64,000 nucleotides of DNA from NCBI RefSeq assembly GCF_900182645.1, contig NZ_FXTA01000003.1:186001-250000 (forward strand), read 5' to 3'. Below the pieces are notes generated by a model, which saw only the letters and a program-made list of their open reading frames with translations, was not told the DNA's origin and ran no database searches. Of the stretch, positions 49,515 through 58,856 are shown one piece after another. Within the stretch, counting starts at the first letter, position 1. Each line of letters begins with the position of its first letter. Origin of the DNA: Flavobacterium resistens (GTDB taxonomy: Bacteria > Bacteroidota > Bacteroidia > Flavobacteriales > Flavobacteriaceae). The translations under genes were made by a program, and so were the position numbers.

Positions 49515-50987
49515 ATGAAAAAGATTATTATAACATTCCTATTAAGTGCCGGTTTATTTGTATCGTGCACAGAATTAGAGGTAACGCCAACCTCTTTTGT
49601 AACCGAAGATAATTACTTTAAAACCCAGGATGATGCTGTAGCAAGTGTAACGGCTGTTTATGCCTCATTAAGCTTAGATCCTGGAGAACAGAGTTTATTT
49701 GGAAGAAACCTTTATTTCTTAACTGATATGGCTTCAGATTATGCTGCAGCTGGGGTTTCAGCAACAAATCCACAAGTTAGAGCATTAAGCAGTTTAACGC
49801 ACGATGCGACTTCAGACCGTGTTCAGGTGGCGTGGAGACAAATTTATGCTGGAATCAACAGAGCGAATGTTTCTATTGATAATATTCCGAAAGTTGCCGG
49901 AACAGAAGCTGTAAAAAACAGATTGATTTTGGAAGCAAAATTTATCCGCGGATTGCTGTACTTTCAGGCAGTTCGTCTTTGGGGAGGCGTTCCAATTGTT
50001 TTGCACGAACCAACTTCTATTCAGTTAGAAAGCTTAAAGTCAAAAAGAGCAACGGTTGACGAAGTTTACGCACAGATAATTTCAGATTTAAAAGATGCTG
50101 AAGGTCTACCGTCAACTTATCCAGCAACTGATGCCGGACGCGCAACATCTGGCGCTGCAAAAGCGATTTTGGCAAAAGTATATCTGACAAGAAAAGACTG
50201 GCCAAACGCAATTACGAAAGCAAAAGAAGTTATTAACGGTGGTTACGGTTATGCTTTGTTCGAAACTTTTCAGGACATTTTTACTAAAACAAAAAAGAAC
50301 GGAAAAGAGCATATTTTCTCTGTTCAGTTTGAACCAAATCAAGCTGGAAATGGTTCAAGCGGAAGTACTTTTCAAGCGACATCATTTACAGGATTTACAG
50401 CAACTGAACCTGCAGATATCATTTCAGATGTAGCTTTGTTTTATGATATTTATGCGCCAGGAGATGTAAGAAGAGATGTAAGTTATGCTAAAACATTACC
50501 AATTCCTGGTACAGCAAACGTTTATACTTTTCCTAAACCAATTTTCAAAAAATATTTAGATCTAACGAATTTGGCAACTCCTGCAAACGTAGCAATCAAC
50601 TTTCCGGTTATTCGCTATGCCGACATTTTATTGTCTTTGGCGGAAGCCATAAATGAGCAAGGCGGACCAACTGCTGAAGCTTATGAATTGATCAATCAAG
50701 TAAGAAGAAGAGCTTTTGCAAAACCAATTACAACGCCAGATGCAACGGTAGATTTAGTTGGCTTAACGCAAACCACTTTTAGAGCTGCCATTCAGGAAGA
50801 GCGTAAAAAAGAATTTGTTCAGGAAGGACAAAGATGGTTTGACTTAGTTCGTTGGGGAACTCTAGTTACTGAAGTGAAAAAAGTAACGGCTAAAAACTCT
50901 GTTTCTGAAAGAAATAATCTGTATCCGATTCCACAAAGTGAAAGAAATATCGATCCTGTAGGTCTGCCTCAGAATCCTGGATATTAA
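49515..50987 (+). CDS. SusD/RagB-family lipoprotein
   Basis: A 490-residue surface lipoprotein with lipobox at Cys18 (LFVSCTELE). Tetratricopeptide-like helices (RQIYAGINRANVSIDNI, EAKFIRGLLYFQAVRLWGGVPIVL) and the C-terminal RKKEFVQEGQRWFDLVRWG are family hallmarks. It binds the SusC substrate at the cell surface. Gene spacing of 16 nt after SusC and 28 nt before the first sulfatase shows one operon. Confidence 0.95.
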   Translation: MKKIIITFLLSAGLFVSCTELEVTPTSFVTEDNYFKTQDDAVASVTAVYASLSLDPGEQSLFGRNLYFLTDMASDYAAAGVSATNPQVRALSSLTHDATSDRVQVAWRQIYAGINRANVSIDNIPKVAGTEAVKNRLILEAKFIRGLLYFQAVRLWGGVPIVLHEPTSIQLESLKSKRATVDEVYAQIISDLKDAEGLPSTYPATDAGRATSGAAKAILAKVYLTRKDWPNAITKAKEVINGGYGYALFETFQDIFTKTKKNGKEHIFSVQFEPNQAGNGSSGSTFQATSFTGFTATEPADIISDVALFYDIYAPGDVRRDVSYAKTLPIPGTANVYTFPKPIFKKYLDLTNLATPANVAINFPVIRYADILLSLAEAINEQGGPTAEAYELINQVRRRAFAKPITTPDATVDLVGLTQTTFRAAIQEERKKEFVQEGQRWFDLVRWGTLVTEVKKVTAKNSVSERNNLYPIPQSERNIDPVGLPQNPGY

Positions 50988-51015
50988 CCAATCAACCACT
51001 ATTAAACCATAAATT

Positions 51016-52917
51016 ATGAAAGATTATAAAAATAGCATATCAATCAAAAGTCCTAAAAAAGGGCTTTTGATTACTGCAGTTTTACTTGCGCAATTTGGTT
51101 TTGCACAAACTAAACCAGAAGAATTTAAAGGTGTAATCGGAAAAACATTAGCCGATTCTAAAGAATATTGGCCAGAACTTGTTACGGCTCCAAAAGGCGC
51201 TCCAAATGTCGTTTGGATTATTTTAGATGACGTAGGTTACGGAGCTTCAAGTGCTTTTGGAGGCTTAATCCAAACTCCGGTTTTAGAGAGTCTTGCTAAC
51301 AACGGATTGCGATATACTAATTTTCATACGACAGCGATTTGTGCTCCTACTCGTTCCGCTTTATTAACGGGAAGCAATTCTCATAAAGTTCATGTTGGCG
51401 GATTCTCGCATACTATTATGTCTGCAGGATTCCCTGGCTGGGATGGAAGATTGCCTTCAAAAAATGGAACCGTTGCTGAGATTTTACGTGATAAAGGATA
51501 CAATACTTTTGGTGTTGGAAAATACGGAATTACTCCAGACGAAGACGCTACTGATGCCGGACCTTTTGATCGCTGGCCAACCGGAAAAGGATTTGAACAT
51601 TTCTTCGGATTCTTAGGTTCCGCAACCGATCAATATAAACCCGATTTAATTGAAGATCAAGCACATGTTACTCCTGATGGACGCCACCTGAGCGAGCAAA
51701 TTACTGATAAAGCAATCAGCTATATTTCGAGACAGCAAAAAGCCGCTCCGGGAAAACCGTTCTTTTTATATTATTCACCGGCAGCTGTTCATGCACCTCA
51801 TCAAGTTGCCCAAAAATGGAGCGATCCGTATAAAGGAAAATTTGACGATGGTTGGGATGCTTACCGCGAAAAAACCATAGCTAATCAGAAGAAATTAGGA
51901 GTTATTCCTTCGAATGCTGTATTGCCGGAACGTAATCCGCTTATTGCAGATTGGAAAAAATTAACTCCGGATCAAAAGAAAGTATATTCCAAATTTATGG
52001 AAGTATATGCTGGATATCTTACTTATACCGATTATGAAATTGGAAGATTGGTCAATTATCTGAAAGAAATTAATCAATTGGAAAATACAGTCGTTTTTGT
52101 TTTAATTGGTGACAATGGAGCAAGCAAAGAAGGAACATTGCAAGGCGCTGTCAACAGACAAACTTATGTTGTTGGTGAAACAGACGAAACCGTTTTTCAA
52201 AATAACTTAAAGCGAATTGGTGAAATTGGAACACCTGAAACCTATACTAATTATCCTTTAGGCTGGGCGCAGGCAACAAATGTTCCATTTAAAGATTGGA
52301 AACAAGATGCCAACTCTGAAGGCGGTACTCATAATCCGTTGATTGTTTATTATCCAAAGGGAATTAAAACTCCCGGAATCAGAACACAATACAGCCACGT
52401 AATTGATATTTTACCAACAACGCTGGATATTTTAGGCATTAAAGCGCCTGAAACGATCAGAGAAATTAAGCAAGATACCATTCAGGGATATTCTTTTTAC
52501 AATTCTTTAAATGATGCAAAGGCAGTTTCAAATCATAAAGTACAGCATTATTACATTTTTGGAGCCAGAGCTATTTACAGTGATGGTTGGAAAGCCGCTG
52601 CGGCACATCATCCAAATTCAATTGAAGCTAAAGAAGCTTTGAGTGATCCAAAAAAAGCAGGTTTACTAAAAGCTGATTTCGACAAAGATGTTTGGGAACT
52701 GTACAACATCAACGAAGATTTTAACGAACAAAAAGATTTGGCTAAAAAATATCCAGAGAAACTGGCCGAATTGAAAAAACTATTTGACCAACAAGCCAAG
52801 AAAAACAACTTATATCCTTTAATAGATTGGTCGGATGTTTATCAGAGAAAAATACATCAAACGCCAGGTACAGAAGGAAAATCTGCCCAAGAACTATTGA
52901 CCAAAGCAAACAAGTAA
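51016..52917 (+). CDS. Sulfatase 1 (arylsulfatase-like)
   Basis: A 633-residue secreted sulfatase. After an N-terminal extension (MKDYKNSISIKSPKKG) a hydrophobic signal segment ends near FAQ30. Metal-binding residues are in VWIILDDVGYG (about 67-77). The formylglycine site is CAPTRSALLTG with Cys109, a CxPTR variant of CxPSR. VGKYGITPDEDATDAGPFDRW and LIGDNGASKEG (about 365) are the other site regions. It removes sulfate from a sulfate ester. The neighbour at 52930 is a close paralogue, so this is a tandem duplication. No formylglycine-generating enzyme is in the window. Confidence 0.93.
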   Translation: MKDYKNSISIKSPKKGLLITAVLLAQFGFAQTKPEEFKGVIGKTLADSKEYWPELVTAPKGAPNVVWIILDDVGYGASSAFGGLIQTPVLESLANNGLRYTNFHTTAICAPTRSALLTGSNSHKVHVGGFSHTIMSAGFPGWDGRLPSKNGTVAEILRDKGYNTFGVGKYGITPDEDATDAGPFDRWPTGKGFEHFFGFLGSATDQYKPDLIEDQAHVTPDGRHLSEQITDKAISYISRQQKAAPGKPFFLYYSPAAVHAPHQVAQKWSDPYKGKFDDGWDAYREKTIANQKKLGVIPSNAVLPERNPLIADWKKLTPDQKKVYSKFMEVYAGYLTYTDYEIGRLVNYLKEINQLENTVVFVLIGDNGASKEGTLQGAVNRQTYVVGETDETVFQNNLKRIGEIGTPETYTNYPLGWAQATNVPFKDWKQDANSEGGTHNPLIVYYPKGIKTPGIRTQYSHVIDILPTTLDILGIKAPETIREIKQDTIQGYSFYNSLNDAKAVSNHKVQHYYIFGARAIYSDGWKAAAAHHPNSIEAKEALSDPKKAGLLKADFDKDVWELYNINEDFNEQKDLAKKYPEKLAELKKLFDQQAKKNNLYPLIDWSDVYQRKIHQTPGTEGKSAQELLTKANK

Positions 52918-52929
52918 AAAATAAAAACT

Positions 52930-54858
52930 ATGAAAAATTTTAAATACAACAGTTTAATCAAAAGTCCTAAAAAAGGGCTTTTGATTACAGCGCTCCTGGT
53001 TGCACAATTAGGAACTGCACAAAATAAAACAGAAGAATTTAAAGGAGTAATCGGTAAAACTTTAGCCGATTCTAAAGAATACTGGCCAGAACCGGTAAAA
53101 GCGCCAAAAGGTGCTCCAAACGTAATCTGGATTTTATTAGATGACGTAGGATTTGGAGCTTCAAGTGCTTTTGGAGGTTTGATCAGCACGCCAACTTTTG
53201 ATCAGTTAGCAAATAATGGTTTACGTTATACTAACTTTCATACAACGGCAATTTGTGCACCAACTCGTGCGGCTTTATTAACAGGAAGAAATTCTGGAAG
53301 AGTGCATGTTAGCGGATTTTCACATACTATTTTATCTGCTGGTTTCCCAGGTTGGGACGGAAGAATTCCTTCTGATAAAGGAACAATTGCAGAGATTTTA
53401 CGTGAAAATGGTTACAACACTTTTGCTGTTGGAAAATACGGAGTAACTCCGGATGAAGATGCTACAGATGCAGGACCTTTCGACAGATGGCCAACCGGAA
53501 AAGGTTTTGATCATTTCTTCGGATTCTTAGGTTCTCAAACCGATCAATACAATCCTGATTTAGTTGAAGATCAAGTTCATGTTACACCAGACGGACGCCA
53601 CTTAAATGAATTAATTACGGATAAAGCAATAAGCTATATCCAAAAACAACAAAAAGCGGCTCCGGGAAAACCATTTTTCTTGTACTATGCACCAGGCGCA
53701 GCGCACGCACCTCATCAAGTTGCTACAAAATGGAGCGATCCTTACAGAGGAAAATTTGATAAAGGCTGGGATGCTTATCGCGAAGAAGTTATTGCGAACC
53801 AAAAGAAATTGGGTGTAATTCCGGCTAATGCAGTTTTACCAGAACGCAATCCTTTGATCACAGATTGGAAAAAATTATCTCCAGATCAGAAAAAAGTCTA
53901 TGCAAGATTCATGGAAGTTTATGCTGGATTCTTAACCTATACAGATTATGAAGTGGGAAGAGTTGTAAACTATTTGAAAGAAAGCGGTCAACTTGACAAC
54001 ACTGTAATTTTCGTAGCAATTGGCGATAACGGAGCAAGTAAAGAAGGAACAACTGAAGGAACAATCAATCAAAGTTTGTTTTCTCAAGGAGTATCTGAGC
54101 AAGAAAATTTAAAGGCAAACTTAGCTAATATTGACGAAATTGGAACTCCAAAAGGTCTTAATACCAACTATCCTTTAGGATGGGCTCAGGCAACAAACGT
54201 TCCGTTCAAAAACTGGAAACAAGATGCGCAGTCTGAAGGAGGAACTCATAATCCACTGATTGTTTTTTATCCAAACGGAATTAAAGACAAAGGCGGAATC
54301 AGAAATCAGTACAGCCACGTAACCGATTTGCTTCCAACTACTTTAGACATTGTTGGAGTTAAAGCACCAGAATCTATCAAAGGTATTAAACAAGATATTA
54401 TTCAGGGTTCCTCTTTATATGCATCTTTAGATAACGCTAAAGCGGAGTCTTTACACAAAGTACAATACTATTATATTTTTGGAAACAGAGCTATTTATAA
54501 AGATGGTTGGAAAGCTGGAGCTGCACATGCAAACCCATTTACCTCTCTAAAACCTAACTCGGCACCTACACCAAGCAATTTTGATACTGATGTTTGGGAA
54601 TTATACAACTTGAACGAAGATTTTAACGAGCGCTACAATTTGGCAGCGAAATATCCTGAAAAATTAGCCGAGCTTAAAAAACTGTTTGATGAGCAAGCTA
54701 AAGAAAACAACGTTTATCCGTTAATTGACTGGCAGGATGTAATTACAAGAAAAATACATAATACGGGTCCTGATAAAGGTAAAAGTCTTCAGGATTTAAT
54801 TAAACAAGTGACCAAACCAGGAGAAGGTACAACACCTACTGCAGGAAGCACTAATTAA
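52930..54858 (+). CDS. Sulfatase 2 (paralogue of sulfatase 1)
   Basis: A 642-residue sulfatase very similar to the preceding gene through most of its length: the same signal segment (IKSPKKGLLITALLVAQLG), formylglycine Cys109 in CAPTRAALLTGRN, and IGDNGASKEG metal-site motif. Differences cluster in the segments after the metal site (about 370-400) and near the C-terminus, which has a Gly/Thr-rich tail (KPGEGTTPTAGSTN). The paralogues may have diverged in substrate. It starts 12 nt after sulfatase 1. Confidence 0.93.
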   Translation: MKNFKYNSLIKSPKKGLLITALLVAQLGTAQNKTEEFKGVIGKTLADSKEYWPEPVKAPKGAPNVIWILLDDVGFGASSAFGGLISTPTFDQLANNGLRYTNFHTTAICAPTRAALLTGRNSGRVHVSGFSHTILSAGFPGWDGRIPSDKGTIAEILRENGYNTFAVGKYGVTPDEDATDAGPFDRWPTGKGFDHFFGFLGSQTDQYNPDLVEDQVHVTPDGRHLNELITDKAISYIQKQQKAAPGKPFFLYYAPGAAHAPHQVATKWSDPYRGKFDKGWDAYREEVIANQKKLGVIPANAVLPERNPLITDWKKLSPDQKKVYARFMEVYAGFLTYTDYEVGRVVNYLKESGQLDNTVIFVAIGDNGASKEGTTEGTINQSLFSQGVSEQENLKANLANIDEIGTPKGLNTNYPLGWAQATNVPFKNWKQDAQSEGGTHNPLIVFYPNGIKDKGGIRNQYSHVTDLLPTTLDIVGVKAPESIKGIKQDIIQGSSLYASLDNAKAESLHKVQYYYIFGNRAIYKDGWKAGAAHANPFTSLKPNSAPTPSNFDTDVWELYNLNEDFNERYNLAAKYPEKLAELKKLFDEQAKENNVYPLIDWQDVITRKIHNTGPDKGKSLQDLIKQVTKPGEGTTPTAGSTN

Positions 54859-54873
54859 TATATTGATTTCAAA

Positions 54874-54905
54874 ACCTGCAAGGTATTTTAAAAAACCTTG
54901 CAGGT
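54874..54905 (+). repeat. ACCTGCAAGGT hairpin
   Basis: A perfect 11-bp inverted repeat ACCTGCAAGGT/ACCTTGCAGGT with a 10-nt loop, 15 nt after sulfatase 2. It may reduce transcription into the downstream half of the operon. Confidence 0.7.
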
Positions 54906-54965
54906 CTCTCAATACTATTTACAGAATAAATCACAATAAATAATAAAAAAAGAATAATTTAAACA

Positions 54966-54981
54966 CTACTAGTTCTATAGA
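54966..54981 (-). promoter_or_regulatory. Sulfur-cluster operator, copy 3
   Basis: CTACTAGTTCTATAGA matches the inverse of the operator at 45878-45893 at 14 of 16 positions. It lies 77 nt before the small membrane-protein gene, in the 199-nt gap after sulfatase 2. No promoter of perfect consensus is visible beside it. Confidence 0.5.
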
Positions 54982-55057
54982 ATTAAAAGTTTTTAATTTA
55001 AATTTACACTTTATAACTTTTTGATTTTCAACAACACACAATAAAAAATAAGAAATC

Positions 55058-55177
55058 ATGAAACGAGTAGACTATGAAATCATAGGAAAAAAAATCATCG
55101 TGGGCGCGATTGTTTTTTTAGTTCCGCTAGTCATATTGGCGGGAGGTTTAGCATTAATTAATCAATTTTTAAAATAA
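55058..55177 (+). CDS. Small membrane protein, 39 residues
   Basis: A short ORF not expected by chance: MKRVDYEIIGKK, a single hydrophobic helix (IIVGAIVFLVPLVILAGGLA, about 13-32) and a short NQFLK tail. It ends 6 nt before the sterol-desaturase ATG, and both starts are preceded by the same AATAAGAAATC string, a sign of common translation signals. A basic N-terminus places it in the cytoplasm by the positive-inside rule. It may be a subunit or anchor of the adjacent desaturase-like enzyme. No known family recognised. Confidence 0.65.
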   Translation: MKRVDYEIIGKKIIVGAIVFLVPLVILAGGLALINQFLK

Positions 55178-55183
55178 GAAATC

Positions 55184-56236
55184 ATGGCAATAATTCAAAA
55201 AGAAAAACTGACAAGAGACTTACTAATAAGCCTTTTTATATATTCTTTGCCTGTAGTGGCAATTTTCCTTTACTTCAAATTAAGCAATAATTTGGTAAGC
55301 GAATCTCACATTTCATTACCTGCTTTTTTAGAATTTTCAAAACCTGCTTTTGAGCATATTAGAACTTGGGGATTAACTGTTTTTATGCTGATTTTAGGCG
55401 TAATCGAATTCACTGCAGGTTTATACGATGACGAATGGACAGGGCAGGAACGTAAAGTTGATATTATTTGTTTCTTAGCGCCAAAATTGATTTTACCTCC
55501 AATAATTGCTTTTTTCAGCTTGACCGCTTTACCTTATTTGATCCCAAATTTGGCTAACACCCTTTCTTGGGTTCCTTTCTGGGGAGGCTTTTTCCTAATC
55601 GCAATTGCTGATGATTTGACGCAATATTGGTACCATAGATTACATCACCAAGTTCCGTTTTTATGGCGTTTCCACAGAACACACCACTCTGCTCCATACA
55701 TGGGAATGGCGATGGCGTCTAGACAAAACTTTATTTATACCGTTTTCTTTTCTCAAATTTATTTGACTGCAACGCTAACGTATTTAGGTTTAGGATTACC
55801 AGCTTTATTTGTTTTGGTTATTAAAAGTTTCATCACTTTGGGCGCGCATTCAAGTATTGCATGGGACAAACCATTTTACAAATACAGAGTTTTGCATCCA
55901 ATTGCATGGGTTTTAGAACGCTTAATTTCTACACCTGCAACGCACCACGCGCACCACGCAGATACAAGCGGAGACGGCGTTGGACACTTTAAAGGAAACT
56001 TCGGGAACATGTTTTTCATTTGGGACGTAATCTTCGGAACAGGATTAATCACTCGTAAATTCCCGGAATCTTACGGAACAAAATCATACAAACAAGAAGA
56101 ATGGTACGCACAATTTTTATGGCCGATTTTCAAATCTAAAAAAGAAGGAAGCCCACTTGCTGATGGCGTATTGTCACTTCCGTTAAAAGCAAAAGTTGTT
56201 GAACAGGCTCCTGCTCCAGTATTAGAGCAAGTTTAA
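55184..56236 (+). CDS. Sterol desaturase/fatty acid hydroxylase family protein
   Basis: A 350-residue membrane protein with 4-5 membrane segments and the histidine clusters of the fatty-acid-hydroxylase superfamily: QYWYHRLHHQVPFLWRFHRTHHSAP (about 147-170) and TPATHHAHHADTSGDGVGHFKG (about 248). These ligate a di-iron site used for O2-dependent C-H oxidation of lipids. Found among sulfatase genes, it may act on a lipid released from, or exported with, a sulfated molecule, or on membrane lipids. Substrate not determined. Confidence 0.88.
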   Translation: MAIIQKEKLTRDLLISLFIYSLPVVAIFLYFKLSNNLVSESHISLPAFLEFSKPAFEHIRTWGLTVFMLILGVIEFTAGLYDDEWTGQERKVDIICFLAPKLILPPIIAFFSLTALPYLIPNLANTLSWVPFWGGFFLIAIADDLTQYWYHRLHHQVPFLWRFHRTHHSAPYMGMAMASRQNFIYTVFFSQIYLTATLTYLGLGLPALFVLVIKSFITLGAHSSIAWDKPFYKYRVLHPIAWVLERLISTPATHHAHHADTSGDGVGHFKGNFGNMFFIWDVIFGTGLITRKFPESYGTKSYKQEEWYAQFLWPIFKSKKEGSPLADGVLSLPLKAKVVEQAPAPVLEQV

Positions 56237-56249
56237 TCTTAAAACAAAG

Positions 56250-56966
56250 ATGAAAAACTCAACTTTCAAAAATAGTTTGACAGCAATTGCATTTTTCATT
56301 GCAATTGCTGTTTTTTCGCAAAACAAAAGCGAAAATACTTTGTCAATAGATGCATTTTATTTCAAAATCCAGGCAGAGAAAAATCCGCAGATTATTGATG
56401 CTCGAGGTCCTGAAGAATTTGCTTTGAATCATATTTTAGGCGCTGTAAATTTCAATTTAGATTCAAAAGATTACGCTCAAAAAATAGCAAAATTAGATAA
56501 AACAAAACCCGTTTTTACGTATTCAATTGGAGCCGGAAGAAGCGTTTGGCTGGCAGACGATTTACTAAAAAAAGGCTTTAAAGAAGCCTACAGTTTAGAA
56601 GGCGGAATCGCAAACTGGATTGGAAGCGGAAAACCATTTTTTGCTAATTCGAAAAGCAAATTGACATTAGCAGAATACAATAAAATTATTTCTGATAATA
56701 AAACGGTTTTAGTTGATATTGGATCTGTTTATTGTGGTGCGTGTAAAAAAGTAAAACCAGTTTTAGAAACTATAAAAACACAATACGGAAGTAATCTGAA
56801 AGTTGTTGAAATTGATTTGGAAGACAACACGCAAGTCATCGCCGATTTGAAAACCATAAAAGTTTTCCCGACATTAATTCTTTATCAAAATGGAAAAATC
56901 ATTCTTAAAAAAGAAGGTTTTGAGAATTTGAAAAATGAGATTGATGTGGCTTTGGTATCGAAATAG
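56250..56966 (+). CDS. Periplasmic rhodanese-thioredoxin protein, inactive rhodanese
   Basis: A 238-residue secreted protein: signal peptide (about 1-24), rhodanese-like domain (about 28-130) and thioredoxin-like domain (about 145-235). The rhodanese loop reads YSIGAGRS, so the catalytic Cys of CxxGxRS is replaced by Ser. The thioredoxin motif is intact: SVYCGACKKVKP. It probably handles disulfides or formylglycine-site cysteines of exported sulfatases rather than sulfur transfer. Located 13 nt after the desaturase gene. Confidence 0.88.
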   Translation: MKNSTFKNSLTAIAFFIAIAVFSQNKSENTLSIDAFYFKIQAEKNPQIIDARGPEEFALNHILGAVNFNLDSKDYAQKIAKLDKTKPVFTYSIGAGRSVWLADDLLKKGFKEAYSLEGGIANWIGSGKPFFANSKSKLTLAEYNKIISDNKTVLVDIGSVYCGACKKVKPVLETIKTQYGSNLKVVEIDLEDNTQVIADLKTIKVFPTLILYQNGKIILKKEGFENLKNEIDVALVSK

Positions 56967-57003
56967 CTTTTTGACCTTTATTTAGACTTGGATAACCACA
57001 ATA

Positions 57004-57105
57004 TTGTCATTTCGACGAAGGAGAAATCTTCACGAGTAACTCCGTAACGAATATCCAATCTTTGTAGAGCTTCTTGCGAAGATTTCTCCTTCGTCGAAAT
57101 GACAA
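57004..57105. repeat. STTTCGA-type hairpin repeat (copy 3)
   Basis: A perfect 28-bp inverted repeat (57004-57031 with 57078-57105) with a 46-nt loop, in the 211-nt gap before sulfatase 3. Same family as 16909-17014 and 37940-38041. Confidence 0.85.
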
Positions 57106-57177
57106 AAATGCACATAAAACACAAAGCTCTTATAGACACTTTTATTCCATTCAAAAAAACTAACCAAAAACCAAAAC

Positions 57178-58794
57178 ATGGCAAACTATAAAAAAATAAC
57201 CAAGATTGTTATACCGATTTTAATCGTACTCTTTCTTTTAGCCGCATTTCTTTTCTGGCCAATAAACACAGATGGAACTCTAATAAAACCAGATGATAAA
57301 TTAGCCGAAGGAAAAGCTGCATTCTTAGCACAAAAAGACACTTCCGCTTCAGTAAAAAAGCCCAATATTATTATTCTACTTGCCGATGATTTAGGCAAAT
57401 ATGATATTTCATTATACGGAGGAAAAGCAGCGCCAACCCCTCAGATTGATTCTTTGGCAGCGTCAGGAGTTACTTTTACAGATGGTTATGTATCGGCTTC
57501 TATTTGTTCGCCATCGCGCGCTGGATTGCTTACAGGACGTTATCAAGAACGTTTTGGCCACGAATATCAACCGGGCGACCGATATCCAAAAAACAATTTA
57601 GAATATTACGCTTTCAAATACTTGATCAACACCAATAATTGGAGATTAAATAATAAAATAAATTATCCAAATGAAGCGTCTATAGCCACGCAAGGTTTGC
57701 CACAATCTGAAATTACTTTTGCTGATTTAGCAAAAAAAGAAGGCTACAACACGGCGATTATTGGAAAATGGCATTTAGGACACAACAAAGGATTTTTTCC
57801 TTTAGACCGAGGTTTTGATTATCATTATGGTTTTTATCAGGCATTTTCGCTTTACACTCCCGAAGATGATAATCCGGATATTATCAATCATCATCATAAA
57901 GATTTTACCGATAAAATGATTTGGGGAAATGGACGTGTCGGAATTGGACAAATTCGCCTCGATACCACTATTATTCATGATAAAGCCTATTTAACTGAAA
58001 CATTTGCTGATGAAGCAGAAGCTTTTATCGACAAAAATAAAAACAAACCCTTTTTACTTTATGTTCCGTTTAATGCGCCACACACGCCGTTTCAGGTTCG
58101 TAAAAAATATTACGATCGTTTTCCGAATGTAAAAGACGAAAACAAACGCGTGTATTATGCGATGATCAGCGCACTTGACGATGCAATTGGAAGAATCAGA
58201 GCCAAAGTGAAAAAGGAAGGTTTAGAAGAAAATACGCTAATCATTTTTGCAAGCGACAACGGTGGTGCCGATTATACTTTTGCAACCACAAATGCACCTT
58301 TAAAAGGTGGTAAATTTTCTCATTTTGAAGGCGGGATAAATGTTCCGTTTGCACTTTCGTGGAAAGGGAAAATCAAACCGCATACCGTTTATAAAACGCC
58401 TGTAAGTTCTCTTGATATTTTCAGTACGATTGCTTCTGTTACGGGTTCTGGCTTGCCAAAAGACCGTGTTTATGATGGCGTTGATTTAATTGATGTGGTA
58501 AATAACAATAAAGAAGCACATAAAGATTTGTACTGGCGTTCCGGCGATGCAAAAGCAATTCGAAGCGGTAATTGGAAATTAATCATTAGCGGAAAAACAC
58601 ATGAAACCTGGCTTTATGATTTATCAAAAGACAAATCTGAAACAACTGATTTAGCTTCAAAAAATCCAGAAAAAGTAAAAGAATTGCAAACTGCCTTACA
58701 AACATGGGAAAAAGGATTAGTTAAACCACTTTGGCCAAATTTGACATACTACGAATTCGATTTTGGAAAACAAAAATACTTTGTCGATTTATAA
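57178..58794 (+). CDS. Sulfatase 3
   Basis: A 538-residue sulfatase of a different branch from sulfatases 1 and 2. An N-terminal membrane helix (IVIPILIVLFLLAAFLFW, about 10-27) serves as signal anchor. Metal-binding LLADDLGKYD (about 67), formylglycine site CSPSRAGLLTGRYQ with Cys110 (canonical CxPSR), KWHLGHNKGFFPLDRGFD and FASDNGGADY (about 360) are all present. The product likely faces the periplasm. It precedes the YeiH gene by 62 nt, across a perfect palindrome. Confidence 0.93.
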   Translation: MANYKKITKIVIPILIVLFLLAAFLFWPINTDGTLIKPDDKLAEGKAAFLAQKDTSASVKKPNIIILLADDLGKYDISLYGGKAAPTPQIDSLAASGVTFTDGYVSASICSPSRAGLLTGRYQERFGHEYQPGDRYPKNNLEYYAFKYLINTNNWRLNNKINYPNEASIATQGLPQSEITFADLAKKEGYNTAIIGKWHLGHNKGFFPLDRGFDYHYGFYQAFSLYTPEDDNPDIINHHHKDFTDKMIWGNGRVGIGQIRLDTTIIHDKAYLTETFADEAEAFIDKNKNKPFLLYVPFNAPHTPFQVRKKYYDRFPNVKDENKRVYYAMISALDDAIGRIRAKVKKEGLEENTLIIFASDNGGADYTFATTNAPLKGGKFSHFEGGINVPFALSWKGKIKPHTVYKTPVSSLDIFSTIASVTGSGLPKDRVYDGVDLIDVVNNNKEAHKDLYWRSGDAKAIRSGNWKLIISGKTHETWLYDLSKDKSETTDLASKNPEKVKELQTALQTWEKGLVKPLWPNLTYYEFDFGKQKYFVDL

Positions 58795-58807
58795 TTAAAC
58801 AATATGC

Positions 58808-58839
58808 AAACCCGACAGGTTTTAAAACCTGTCGGGTTT
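58808..58839. repeat. Perfect 32-bp palindrome
   Basis: AAACCCGACAGGTTTT and its exact inverse AAAACCTGTCGGGTTT form a 32-bp self-complementary sequence between sulfatase 3 and the YeiH gene. A strong hairpin in RNA; it may lower readthrough. Confidence 0.8.
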
Positions 58840-58856
58840 AATCTAAAACTCAATTA

